From Stenotrophomonas lacuserhaii (GTDB lineage: Bacteria; Pseudomonadota; Gammaproteobacteria; Xanthomonadales; Xanthomonadaceae): a stretch of DNA of 64,000 bases. The notes under the pieces are model-generated. The model did no database searches. It saw nothing but the letters and a program-made list of their open reading frames with translations, and was not told the DNA's origin. This document shows positions 26,549 to 36,800 of the stretch, in pieces. Numbering within the stretch: position 1 is the first letter of the stretch; the number at the start of each line of letters is the position of its first letter. The DNA is taken from contig NZ_JACSQS010000007.1 of the NCBI RefSeq assembly GCF_014836545.1, forward strand, positions 62,001 through 126,000, in the 5' to 3' direction. Position numbers and translations under genes: made by a program.

Positions 26549-27289
26549 ATGCGCCGTACATACCGATTTGCTTCTCTTGCGCTGAGTCTGATGATGTTGC
26601 TGCCGGCCGTGGCCAGCGCGACGATCCAGGTCAATGCCACGCGGGTGATCTACCCGGTCGGCCAGCGCAGCGTCACGGTCAATGTCGTCAACACGGGCAA
26701 GGTGCCGCACCTGGTCAAAGCATGGGTGGACGACGGCGACGCCGACGCCGACCCGAGCAAAGTCACCGCGCCGTTCCTGGTCACGCCGCCGCTTGCGCGC
26801 ATGGAACCGGAGCACGGCCAGGCCCTGCGCCTGATGCACCTGGGCCAGACGCCCGCTACCGATCGTGAAACGGTCTACTACATCAATATCCTGGACGTAC
26901 CGCCCTCCTCAGAGGACAGCACGACCAGCACCCTGCAGTTCGCTATTCGTACGCGACTGAAAATTTTTCTGCGCCCGGCGAAGTTGCCGGGCACACCGGA
27001 GCAGGCGGCCAAGTCGCTCGTCTGGATCATGGTCCACGACCAGGGCAAAGCCTTCCTCGAAGCCCGCAACGCGGCGGCGTACTACGTATCGGTGGCCAAC
27101 GTCACGCTGGCCGACGGCACCCTGCTTGAGGGCGAGATGGTGGCACCGTTTGCCACGAAACGCTTTCCTTTACCCAAGGCATTGCCGGCCAGCGCCACGT
27201 TCGCCGTGCGCTGGGTCAGTGACCACGGCGGACTGATTGATGGCCAGGGCCGGCTGGCCGCACCCACCGCCGTGGCCAGCGCGCCCTAG
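26549..27289 (+). CDS. Periplasmic fimbrial chaperone (PapD/FimC family)
   Basis: 246 residues from the ATG at 26549 with GAGGTGG upstream (an in-frame ATG at 26489 is less likely). A signal peptide is followed by the chaperone core: TRVIYPVGQRSVTVNVVN, PFLVTPPLARMEP and YYINILDVPP, and a second Ig-like domain. Family members fold and cap pilins in the periplasm and deliver them to the usher; a conserved Arg and Lys bind the pilin C-terminus. Second gene of the operon. Confidence 0.93.
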   Translation: MRRTYRFASLALSLMMLLPAVASATIQVNATRVIYPVGQRSVTVNVVNTGKVPHLVKAWVDDGDADADPSKVTAPFLVTPPLARMEPEHGQALRLMHLGQTPATDRETVYYINILDVPPSSEDSTTSTLQFAIRTRLKIFLRPAKLPGTPEQAAKSLVWIMVHDQGKAFLEARNAAAYYVSVANVTLADGTLLEGEMVAPFATKRFPLPKALPASATFAVRWVSDHGGLIDGQGRLAAPTAVASAP

Positions 27290-27401
27290 TCATCGCCCAC
27301 GCCCTCCCGGCGGCGCGCCGGGCCGTCGTTGCGCCCCTTCCACGTACCTACCGCGGTAACACCGCCGGGCGGTGCTGCATGCCCGCCACTGACAGCAGAC
27401 T

Positions 27402-29996
27402 ATGACCACGACTCCCTCATCCCGCTGGACCGATCAGATCACCGCCACGCTTCGGCCGTTAGGTCTCGCGATCGCCGTGGCCCTGGTCGTGCCGAGCGTC
27501 AGCCAGGCGGCGCCTTCGCCCTCGCCGGCCATGGAGCCGGCAGCCGTGTCGTTCAACGCGTCCTTCGTGGGCAGCATGGCCGGTGACCTGGGCCGCTTCG
27601 AGCGTGGCCAGGCACTCCCGGCCGGCGCCTACGAGGCCGACGTCTTCGTCAATCGCACCCGCATCGGCCGTTTCACGGTCAATCTCCGCGTCATGGACGG
27701 TGATCGCAACGCCACGCCGTGCCTGACGTCGGCCTTGCTGACGACACTGGGCGTGCGGTTGCCCGGCGCCGATGCGCGGGGCAATGTCCTCGTCAGCCCC
27801 GTGGCTGGCGTGGGCGAGGGTTGCCTGGACCTGCCGTCACTCATGGAATCTGCGTCGGCGACCTTCGTGCCGGACAAGCTGGAGCTGCAGCTCTCGATCC
27901 CGCAAGTGGCGCTGGTTGCTACCCCGCGCGGCTACGTCGACCCGTCGCTGTGGGATAACGGCGAAACGGCGGCCACCGTCGCCTATTCGACCAACGTGTA
28001 CCGTCGCACCGGCGGCCCGGGTCGCGATACGTTGCAGGGCTATCTGCGTTTGTCCAGCGGCTTGAGCCTCGGTAGCTGGCGTTTGCATCACGATGCATCG
28101 TATTCATGGTCGCAGCGCGGCCAGAACCATTTGGGCTCCATCGCCGGCTACGCGCAGCGCGACGTGATTTCGTGGCGCTCCCAGCTGCTGCTGGGCCGCT
28201 CCAATACGTCCGGTGAACTCTACGAGTCGATCGGCTTTGATGGCGTGCAGTTGGCCAGCGACGATCGCATGCTGCCCGATTCGCAGATCGGCTACGCCCC
28301 GGTCGTGCGTGGCATCGCGCGCTCCAACGCCAAGGTCGAAGTGCGCCAGTCCGGTTACGTCGTCTACCAGGCAAGCGTCGCGCCGGGTGCGTTCGAGATC
28401 GACGATCTGCATGCCACGGGTTTTGCCGGCGACTTCGAAGTGACGGTCTTCGAGACCGATGGCAGCATCAACCGTTTTACCGTGCCGTTCTCCTTCGTAC
28501 CGCGCCTGCTTCGCCCGGGCCTGTATCGCTATTCGGCGACGGCGGGTCAAACGCAGGACTATGGTGGTGGCCGTCACCTTCGCTTTGCTGAAGGTACCTA
28601 CCAGCGTGGTATCAGCAATGCCGTCACGCTCTTCGGCGGCGCCCAGGTCGCTGAGCGTTCCAGCTACATGTCGGCGCTGACCGGCGCGGCGATTAACACT
28701 TCGGTCGGCGCGTTCTCCGTCGACCTGACCCATTCGATCCTTCGCCCCCAGGCGCCGGTGCATACGCGCTCAGGTCGAAGCATCCGCGCGACGTACAGCA
28801 AGAGTCTGGCGACCTCAGGAACGAGCGTCGCGGTTGCCGCGTACCGCTTCTCCAGTTCCGGGTTCTACACCCTGCGTGATGCAGCGACGGTGCTTGCCGG
28901 TCCGTCATGGGCGACCGGTCACGATGGCGCAACGCAGGTATTGCAGCAGCGCCGCAACACGTTGCAGCTGACCGTGAGCCAGACACTGCCCTGTCAGGCC
29001 GGTTCATTGTTTTTTTCCGGCTCCAGCAACGATTACTGGGCGAGGTCCGGTCGCGAAACGAACTATCAACTGGGCTACTCCGGTACCGTGCGACGCGCCT
29101 CGTACGCCATCGCCGGCGGCCGCAGCCAGGATGCCTTCGGCCGTACGGATCATCAGATTAACTTGAGCGTGTCCATTCCGCTGGGCGATGCAGGGCGCTC
29201 CGGTACGCAGCTGTCGCTGAGCCGTTATCAAGGGACTGATCATGACGACTGGCGTGCGGGCATCAATGGCGCGGTCGGCGACACCGGACGCCTGGCCTAC
29301 AACGCCTCGGTGGCCAAGGGCAGCCAGGACGGTCACGACTACACCGCCGGAGCCAGCTACCGCGGACCGTGGGCCCAGCTCAACGGCAGTCACAGCCATA
29401 CGTCGCGCTCGGATCAGACGTCCGCGGCCATGTCCGGCGGCCTCGTGCTCCATGCAGGCGGCGTCACCCTGGCACCGTCACTTTCTGGAACGATCGGCAT
29501 CGTCGATGCGAAGGATGCCGCCGGGGCCACGCTCACCAGCTCCAGCGCCGTCGTCGATCACCGCGGCTACGCCATCGTGAACAACCTTCGCCCGTACCGC
29601 ATGAACAGCGTCAGCGTGGATACGGGCACCGCGCAGGACATGATCGAATTTGATAGCAGCGTGCAGCGTACCGTGCCGCGCGCCGGCGCGGTGGTGCGAT
29701 TGACCTACCAGGTGACCGGAACGAAAAACCGCCTCATCCGTCTGGATCACACGGGCGAGGGCGCTGCATTTTTTGGTGCGCCGGTCACGGACACGTCCGG
29801 TGCCCTGCGCGGCACCGTGGGCCAGGGCAATGTCGTGCTGGTGCACTCGTTGGCCGAGGGCGAAGTGCTCAACGTGCAGACGAGCGATGCGGCCCTGCGA
29901 TGCCAAGTCGTCGTGCCCGCTCTGGATGCATCGCCGTCTACCGGCGACGTGATGGCTTTGCCCTGCATCGCGTCGACGACGACGGCACAGCGATGA
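27402..29996 (+). CDS. Outer-membrane fimbrial usher (FimD/PapC family)
   Basis: 864 residues: signal peptide (about 1-36), N-terminal domain starting VSFNASFVGSMAGDLGRFER, a long 24-strand beta-barrel region with the plug domain (ARSNAKVEVRQSGYVVYQ, then FEIDDL) and C-terminal domains ending in a Cys-containing segment. Ushers form the outer-membrane pore through which pilins are polymerised. Length is normal for the family. The stop overlaps an ATG at 29993 that is in frame with the adhesin gene. Confidence 0.93.
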   Translation: MTTTPSSRWTDQITATLRPLGLAIAVALVVPSVSQAAPSPSPAMEPAAVSFNASFVGSMAGDLGRFERGQALPAGAYEADVFVNRTRIGRFTVNLRVMDGDRNATPCLTSALLTTLGVRLPGADARGNVLVSPVAGVGEGCLDLPSLMESASATFVPDKLELQLSIPQVALVATPRGYVDPSLWDNGETAATVAYSTNVYRRTGGPGRDTLQGYLRLSSGLSLGSWRLHHDASYSWSQRGQNHLGSIAGYAQRDVISWRSQLLLGRSNTSGELYESIGFDGVQLASDDRMLPDSQIGYAPVVRGIARSNAKVEVRQSGYVVYQASVAPGAFEIDDLHATGFAGDFEVTVFETDGSINRFTVPFSFVPRLLRPGLYRYSATAGQTQDYGGGRHLRFAEGTYQRGISNAVTLFGGAQVAERSSYMSALTGAAINTSVGAFSVDLTHSILRPQAPVHTRSGRSIRATYSKSLATSGTSVAVAAYRFSSSGFYTLRDAATVLAGPSWATGHDGATQVLQQRRNTLQLTVSQTLPCQAGSLFFSGSSNDYWARSGRETNYQLGYSGTVRRASYAIAGGRSQDAFGRTDHQINLSVSIPLGDAGRSGTQLSLSRYQGTDHDDWRAGINGAVGDTGRLAYNASVAKGSQDGHDYTAGASYRGPWAQLNGSHSHTSRSDQTSAAMSGGLVLHAGGVTLAPSLSGTIGIVDAKDAAGATLTSSSAVVDHRGYAIVNNLRPYRMNSVSVDTGTAQDMIEFDSSVQRTVPRAGAVVRLTYQVTGTKNRLIRLDHTGEGAAFFGAPVTDTSGALRGTVGQGNVVLVHSLAEGEVLNVQTSDAALRCQVVVPALDASPSTGDVMALPCIASTTTAQR

Positions 29997-30076
29997 CGCG
30001 CTCCGTAAGTAAGGGACGTCCTTTCGCTCCCACCCTTCCTCTAACCGTTTCCGTACTGTCCTTTAAGGTATGCGCC

Positions 30077-31114
30077 ATGAAGAACATCGTCATTTGGGCC
30101 CTTTTGGCTTGGATAATGCTCCACCCCAAGGCTCACGCAGTCGCATGTGCGTCTCTTAACACGATCGATCCTGCCAAGATGGCTGTGGGTGGGCAGTCCG
30201 TTCAAGATGCAGGACCGGAATACCACGTAGTTAATTCGATTGAAACGGTTTACACGTTTGACTGCAGCCCGGCTGCCGGCATCCCGGATGGCACGCCGCT
30301 GGAGGTGCGTATCGGCTCGTACAGGTTTGCCTCGAGTTGGACAACGATCAATTTCGAGGGGCAGAGCTACACGTCCGTAAGTGTTGTCAACCCGGGCGCC
30401 TCGCTCGATTTCAAAGATCATGTATTTACGATGATTTTAGAGGTTGATATTTCGGGCAACGGTCACTTCCAACCGGTTGTGTCTTCGAACGTCTCAATGG
30501 GCTCCATCAGTCCAACCGACCGAACCACGGTGACCTTCACCATTCGACGGCGTCTCCTGCGTCGGGCGGCGATCCGCGGTAACTATCGTCCTCTTCTTGC
30601 TGAGAGTGACATGGTTAAGATCGGGGCCGGGACGTCCGAAGGTGGCTTCCAACCATCCTTGATGACCAAGCATGGGTTCGCTGACTTAGGGGTGGCTATT
30701 TTCGCGACATGCACCTTGAACAACGACGTCCCCCTTTCCTTGGGAAGCCTAAGTGCTCGCGACGTGACCCTCCAGGGACGGACCTTTACCTTTGACGTGC
30801 CTCTTCAGTCGTGCCAATCCCATGCGATGTTAGTTCAACCGAGGGTGCATGCCCACGACGCAAGAAATCCGACCAACACGACCAAATTGATCACGTTGGA
30901 GAAAGGTGATGGGTACGTAAGCGGTGTCGGCCTTGAATGGGCAAGGAATTTGGGCGGCGAATTTACGGGGTTCAGCCTGCAAAACGGGGTTATCAACGGC
31001 ACCGGTGGGCTATCTTTCCCAATTTCGGTGACGTTGCGTCGCCTGGATGCGGGTACGCCGGTTGTGCCGGGTATGATCAGTGGACAAGTCATTTTATCCC
31101 TTGTTTATCCTTAA
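30077..31114 (+). CDS. Fimbrial tip adhesin
   Basis: 345 residues from the ATG at 30077 (TTTAAGG upstream); an in-frame ATG at 29993 overlapping the usher stop would add 28 residues. Signal peptide, a lectin-like N-terminal half of low similarity, and a C-terminal pilin domain (FATCTLNNDVPLSLGSL to QVILSLVYP) with paired Cys. This two-domain layout is that of tip adhesins binding host or surface receptors. The DNA is visibly richer in A+T than the usher gene, suggesting the adhesin was exchanged separately. Confidence 0.8.
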   Translation: MKNIVIWALLAWIMLHPKAHAVACASLNTIDPAKMAVGGQSVQDAGPEYHVVNSIETVYTFDCSPAAGIPDGTPLEVRIGSYRFASSWTTINFEGQSYTSVSVVNPGASLDFKDHVFTMILEVDISGNGHFQPVVSSNVSMGSISPTDRTTVTFTIRRRLLRRAAIRGNYRPLLAESDMVKIGAGTSEGGFQPSLMTKHGFADLGVAIFATCTLNNDVPLSLGSLSARDVTLQGRTFTFDVPLQSCQSHAMLVQPRVHAHDARNPTNTTKLITLEKGDGYVSGVGLEWARNLGGEFTGFSLQNGVINGTGGLSFPISVTLRRLDAGTPVVPGMISGQVILSLVYP

Positions 31115-31448
31115 CGATGGGATGGACAAAAGGGCTTGCGGCACGTCGGGCGTCTATCGCTCGCATCGTTCGAAGGCGTGCCGTATAGGGCACAGCCAGC
31201 CGATGAAGTGTTCTCGAGCCGGCGGCTTTGGCTCATCATCGGTGCTATGTCTATCGTTGCTCTTCATACGGCGCTTTACATCGCTCATGATTCCGGCATG
31301 CGTATGGGGCGGTTGAGCGACCTCAGGTTGGGCGCACTTTACCGTTAGATCACAGGTTGTCATTTATGAGACTTTGGGTGGGCATCATGGCAGGCGGCCC
31401 GACGCACGGTAGCCGCGTCGAGCAGTGGGCTGTGCGAAAGGTGGTGGC
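31115..31448. other. Spacer between the fimbrial operon and the small-protein operon
   Basis: Contains overlapping short frames, one (GTG 31178 or TTG 31136 to 31348) with a hydrophobic helix LWLIIGAMSIVALHTALYIA, but none with a good ribosome site. I treat it as unresolved. Confidence 0.4.
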
Positions 31449-31637
31449 ATGTGGATCGATCAACCTTGGTCGGGTGAAAGAATGATCAGCGCATTGATAG
31501 CTGTCGCCGTTATGTTAGGTGCCTGGCTGGCGCTATCTATCATCTTCGGTGCACTAATCGCCCGCTGGATGAGAATGCAGCGACTACCTAGAGCTTATAG
31601 CGAAGCGCGGCGGATGCACGAGCGAGAACGCCCCTGA
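31449..31637 (+). CDS. Small membrane protein (62 aa)
   Basis: From the ATG at 31449, with AAAGGTGG upstream: one long hydrophobic helix (ISALIAVAVMLGAWLALSII) and a basic, Arg-rich C-terminal tail, consistent with an inner-membrane anchor facing the cytoplasm. Its TGA overlaps the next ATG (31637), so it is coupled to the Sel1-like protein. No family recognised. Confidence 0.55.
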   Translation: MWIDQPWSGERMISALIAVAVMLGAWLALSIIFGALIARWMRMQRLPRAYSEARRMHERERP

Positions 31638-32758
31638 TGAACCAGCCCGCTGCATGTGCTTGCGTATCCGCGCCGCAAAAAGCTAGAAACATCCTGGTGA
31701 TCGGATTTCTCCTAATATCCACGATGACTGCGGCCAAATGTAGAGCGAAAGAAACCGCTGCGCCTGGACCGGAATTCAAATGTGTTACCCAAGTGGAGGG
31801 TGATGGAGTCGTAGAGGCTGACGTGGAACGGTTGTACCGCTTCGCCCAGCACCTTGAGGCCGGCGCTCAGCTACCGGTGAACAATCAAGACGCTGTAGTC
31901 GCAGTGCAGAAGCTCACTCGTTATTATCGAATTGGAGTGGCTCACGGGGATATCCGAGCAGCCAAGGCGTTGCGTAACGTGCTGTCTTGGAGCACCTCCG
32001 ATACCTATAGTGGGGTGCTTGACCGCCGCCAAGTTAGTCGGGATGAGGAGAGACAGAAGCTGCTTGATCAAATGCTGGCGGCGGGATCGGTGGATGCAAT
32101 AGTAACGCTCGGAAATATCGAAATGATGGGATGTTCGCCTGCAACTGCGCTTCCTTTGTACCTTAAAGCCGCAAGCTTAGGTAGCGTGGATGGGCAGATG
32201 AGGGCTGTTAATCTTCTTGATCCGTCCACTGTCAGTGGGCGTGCGTTCGGTGCGAAGAAGTCCGGTAGCGGGTTGGTTATGTCACTTCTTACCTGCGCCG
32301 CCGTGGCCGGGGACCAACGGGCTCGATACGAGTTAGCAGAACGAGGGAGCGCCGGCGGGAAATCAGAGAGCAATATCGAGCTTCTTCATGCTTTGACCAT
32401 TCAAGGCAACACGTATGCGGTCGCAAGGCTTAAGAGCATCTTTGAGTTGCGTAGTCGCAGAAACGATAGTGATAGCCAAGACCGCGAGCGAGCAAGCCGC
32501 TACGAGCGGGTGAGGATGCTGCTTATGCTCAATGATGGCGCAAAAGTTCCTGACCTAGACGTCATTGTTCCTCTTCCGCCTGCTGAGCTCGATGCTTGGG
32601 ATGGCACCTTCTTGTGGTCACCTAGCCCTACGTCCGAGCCGCCAAGCCTCAGTGAGGCGGAGATAACCGATCTCGCTACCAGAAGATCTCTCGATCCCTG
32701 TACGGGGTTACCAAAAGACCTGGAAGAATCGAAGTCCGACCAGGAGCCGACGCCTTAG
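31637..32758 (+). CDS. Sel1-like (possibly DUF6396-type) exported protein
   Basis: 373 residues with an N-terminal hydrophobic segment (about residues 16-32, ILVIGFLLISTMTAAKC) that could be an uncleaved anchor or a signal peptide. The middle is a run of short helical repeats (GDIRAAKALRNVL, GSVDAIVTLGNIEMMGC, ALPLYLKAASLGSVDGQ), which suggests Sel1/TPR-like solenoid repeats. Near the end is VPDLDVIVPLPPAELDAWDG, a pattern I associate with DUF6396 proteins, some of which are found beside type VI effectors as immunity factors. That link is from memory and no effector gene is adjacent. Confidence 0.55.
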   Translation: MNQPAACACVSAPQKARNILVIGFLLISTMTAAKCRAKETAAPGPEFKCVTQVEGDGVVEADVERLYRFAQHLEAGAQLPVNNQDAVVAVQKLTRYYRIGVAHGDIRAAKALRNVLSWSTSDTYSGVLDRRQVSRDEERQKLLDQMLAAGSVDAIVTLGNIEMMGCSPATALPLYLKAASLGSVDGQMRAVNLLDPSTVSGRAFGAKKSGSGLVMSLLTCAAVAGDQRARYELAERGSAGGKSESNIELLHALTIQGNTYAVARLKSIFELRSRRNDSDSQDRERASRYERVRMLLMLNDGAKVPDLDVIVPLPPAELDAWDGTFLWSPSPTSEPPSLSEAEITDLATRRSLDPCTGLPKDLEESKSDQEPTP

Positions 32759-33140
32759 GATCCCACGCGGTAAGCGACAACGTAACCCCTTGGGTGCTCC
32801 GCGAAACTAGTCGGGACATCACAAGATGCACCGCCCATATCCCGCCGATAGTCTCGGCTTGAAGTGCTGTGGTGATACCCAGTGGTGAAGACAGCACTAC
32901 TGCCGCGGTTAGATATTAATGAAACGTGCTCAACACGGGGTTGCGCCGGGTCCAGAGGTCGCTAAGTACCACGACCACGACCACGTCCTGTTCGTTACCA
33001 AGCGAGAGTCCACCCCAAACCTATGTAGCTCACTTTCAACCTCACCGCCATAGGTGACGCTTTAACTGGGCTGGAGGTTCGAGTGGCGTGCCAGTTTTCA
33101 ATAGCTAGCAAATGGATTCAGGAGAATTATCCCGTCCCGA
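32759..33140. other. Intergenic stretch without a supported gene
   Basis: About 380 bases between the Sel1-like gene and the convergent regulator. A frame from ATG 32919 has no ribosome site. No terminator-type hairpin was recognised. Confidence 0.5.
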
Positions 33141-33785
33141 TTACTCGCTCAAGCCATGACTGCGCAGAAACGCGAAGAACTCCGCTTCGTTAGTAACGCC
33201 GAGTTTCCGCATGGCGTCACCTTTCTGCCGGCTAATCGTCGTGACACTTCGATTTAGCTTTGCCGCAATCTCGGTCACTGTGAGGCCAGTGCCAAGCAGT
33301 CGCATCACCTCCAGTTCTTTAGGTGTAGGCTGCTTCCCAGCGAAAGCGATTGAGTCTGATTCACCAAAATCGTTCAAACGGCTGGTGATGCCTCTGCAAA
33401 TGTATGGTTGGCCTCGCTTCGCTGCAAGTATTGCGTCTGGTATTTCCCGCAGCGAACTGCTCTTGTCTATCAGGCCCAAAACGCCAATCGAGTGCACCAA
33501 ACGGAGGATTCCGATATTGCTTGCCATGCTTAGCATGACGATTGGTAGAGCTGGGTAGCGCCTTCTGATAAGGCTGAGCATTGCGATACCGTCGGCCTGC
33601 TCCCCGCCAGGCATAGCGAAATCCGTAACCAGCACGTCGCAGGCGTGATCACCCAGGACTTGTAGCAGCTCAGTAGTTCCAGATGCCTCGGCCACGACGC
33701 GGCCAACCCCACTGGATTCGATGACTGCACGAGCACCGATCAAGACAATAGGATGGTCGTCAGCCAGAATAATGCGAAGTTCCAT
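33141..33785 (-). CDS. RcsB-like LuxR-family response regulator 3
   Basis: 214 residues from the ATG at 33785 (an upstream in-frame ATG at 33935 would overlap the divergent kinase gene). Receiver with DDH, D55 in VTDFAMPGG and Lys in IDKSSS; HTH with PTPKELEVMRLLGTG and VTTISRQKGDAMRKLGV, the RcsB pattern. It is transcribed away from kinase 2 with 55 bases between starts, so both likely share a control region. Its sequence is closest to regulators 1 and 2 in this window. Confidence 0.9.
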   Translation of the reverse strand: MELRIILADDHPIVLIGARAVIESSGVGRVVAEASGTTELLQVLGDHACDVLVTDFAMPGGEQADGIAMLSLIRRRYPALPIVMLSMASNIGILRLVHSIGVLGLIDKSSSLREIPDAILAAKRGQPYICRGITSRLNDFGESDSIAFAGKQPTPKELEVMRLLGTGLTVTEIAAKLNRSVTTISRQKGDAMRKLGVTNEAEFFAFLRSHGLSE

Positions 33786-33840
33786 GGCTTGGTTCGTGGC
33801 TCCACATTCAGGAATTGCTGAAAAACCTTGAGGAGGAACA

Positions 33841-36800
33841 GTGCACACACTGCAATTTATCGGAAGGACGATGCTCCTCCTTGCAGCGTTGGCGTGCGAT
33901 GTCGCAGGCGCGCAAAATGCCCAGATATCCCTCACCGAGCAGCAGCAAGCCTGGGTACGGGCTCATCCCAAGATACGGGTCGGAGTGTACAACAACGAAT
34001 GGCCACCGTTTGAGACTGTCCGGAATGGGCGTCCAGAAGGACTTGCACCGGAGACGTTGCAGGCGGCGGCCGACAGCTTAGGCCTGACTCTGGAGCCTAA
34101 GGTCTACAGGAATTGGAACGAGGTACTGGAGGCAGCTTGCTCCGGCGAGATTGACGTAGTGATGGATTTGGTCCTGACTTCGGAGCGAACCCACTGCATG
34201 GTATTTACCCGCGCCTATGCGTCAGCGCCCTTGGGGATCGCCTCGCGTCGGAAAGACGGTCGGGCGGAGGCTACGCCAGACCTGGCAGGGCTACGCATAG
34301 CAATTGAGCGTGACCATGTCACCGGGATGAGAGTACGCGAGCGGTATCCGGATTCTCTCTATGTTGAAACAGGAAGTAGCAGTGAAGCTCTAGCACTCGT
34401 CTCCTCCGGCGACGCTGACTTCTACGTCGGCAATGCCTACGTAATCCAGCGTTTCGCAAGTGAACCAGAGTTCGCAAACCTTGAGTTGCTCCAGCCAGCC
34501 GACTTGGGACCGACCAGCCTGCATTTCGGGGTTCCAAACGCTAAACAGCCACTTGTAGAAGCGCTGGACGCAGCGCTAGCGGTTCTGCCCGATGCGAGTC
34601 TCAGCGCACTGCGAGTAAAGTGGCTGGATCCACTTGAATGGAGTAAAGCGGCTGGGCTGCGGTTCTCCATCCAGGAGCGCGAGGCCCTCGCGAGGCCGGT
34701 TCGGCTCGGGGTGATGAAGAGCTGGATGCCGATTGCTTTCATCGACGGCCATGGAGAGCCTTCCGGAATTGCAGGCGAGTACCTGGAGCGATTCGTGCAG
34801 GCCGGCGCGCGCAACCTGAAGGTCGTTGCGTTCGACCGGTGGCAGGACATGCGGCAGGCACTGAGTGATGGGCGTCTGGATGCCGCAATTGCGGTATCGG
34901 ATAGCGCGCAGGACTTACGTTACGGCAGGCACGTCAGCGAACCGTTCTTGACCGTCTCCAACGTAGTAGTCACCTCCATTGCATCGCCTCGGGTCATCGA
35001 CCTACGCGACCTCAACGGGCGACGCGTTGCGCTATCTGACCCAGACCGAATTGGCCCGCTTCTCCTCGCCCAGGCGCCGCAGGCGAAGATCGTCCGAGCT
35101 GCTGATACATCAGGGGCGTTGCGAATGGTGAATGACGCGCGCGCTGATGCATCCATCGGGAATTTGGCAGTGATAGACCGTATTCTCCGTGACACCTACG
35201 CCGGCAGGCTACAGATCGCCGCGCCGGCTGGCATTGATGATCGATTGGTGCTCTCGGCAGGACGAGACCAGGCCTCCCTCGTGACGGCCTTCGATCAGAT
35301 GCTGACAGCGATGCCAGCGCGTGAGCACGAGGCGATCAGAGGCGATTGGCTGGCTATTGACTTCCGCCCGGCGATTGACTGGAGGCAGGTGCTGCTATGG
35401 GGAGCGCCTGTGGCGCTTGTCCTTCTGACGGCAGGGATCGTTCATGCGGGCGGACATGTGCGCCTCCGTAGAGAGGTTGTGCAGCGTCGCTTGGCAGAGG
35501 ACCGTCTAGCGCGAGTGACTCGACGCTTGCCGGCAGTGGTGTACCAACTTCACCGTTCATCCGATGGCACATATAGCTTTCCTTTCATCGCAGGCGACTT
35601 CTATTCGTTGTTCGGTGTTGATCTGGAAGATGCGCTCAACGATGAGCGATTGGCATTTGAGCGGATCCACCCAGATGATCGGGAACGAATCAATGCTGAA
35701 GCTGGACATGCGGCTACTACAGGTGGCGGCCTATCCTTCCAGTTTCGTACGTTGTCTCCAGGAGGGTGGCGCTGGGTCTACTCCAAAGGCGAGCCAATGG
35801 AGAGTCAGGAGGCAGGCGTGGACTGGATCGGCTACTGGGTAGATGTCACCGATGCGCATGAGCAGTCTGAGGCGCTCAGCGCGGCAAAGGCCGAAGCGGA
35901 GAGGGCCGGCCAAGTCAAGGCCGACTTCCTTGCAACAATGAGCCACGAAATCCGTACTCCAATGGCCGGCATAGTTGGGATGCTCGAGGTATTGAGTCAC
36001 ACGCGGTTGAATGAGGAGCAGACAGCAATCCTAGCGACGATGGAACGGTCGGCTGCCATGCTACGACAGCTGCTAGATGACACGCTGGACTTCTCAAAGA
36101 TTGAGGCCAATGCACTCACACTGGCGCTGCGGTCAGTGGATTTGCGGGAGCTGGCATCAGCCACAATAGAGATGTTCGCCGGTGGTGCAGCTAGCAAGGG
36201 GCTGCTACTGTCTACCGAGATCGGACCTCATCTCGCTAGCCGCCACCTGGCCGATGAAATACGCGTGAAGCAGATATTGTTCAACTTGGTGGGTAACGCG
36301 ATCAAGTTCACTGCGCAGGGGATAGTCAAGGTTGCGATTACCGTGGATGCGAGCGAAGCCGCAGCTCAGCGGATACGCATCTGTGTATCTGACACTGGCA
36401 TTGGCATATCTCAAGAACAGATGCAGCGCATCTTCGACCCCTTTACGCAGGCCGAGCCATCCATCACCCGCCAGTACGGCGGCACGGGGCTAGGGCTAAG
36501 CATTAGTCGCCGGTTGGCTTCCCTAATGGGCGGTGAGCTGACGCTGGATAGCGAGCAAGGCAAGGGCACGTCAGCCACGTTCTCGTTATCGCTGCCCCTA
36601 TCAGACGTTGGGGGGGAAGAAGAGTGCGCTGTCGAGCCCCTGCATCGTTCTGCTGTCGTGAGCATTGATCCACCAGGTGACGGAGGTCGCTGGAAGGTGC
36701 TGGTCGCCGAGGATCACGAGACAAACCGGGAACTAATGCGCTGGCGTATGCAGCAGCTGCACCTGGACTTCTTAATCGTGGAGGACGGTGCTCAGGCTAT

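Noticed and set aside
32919..33053. 44-codon frame with a HDHDH segment
   Set aside because: No ribosome site and no second line of support.
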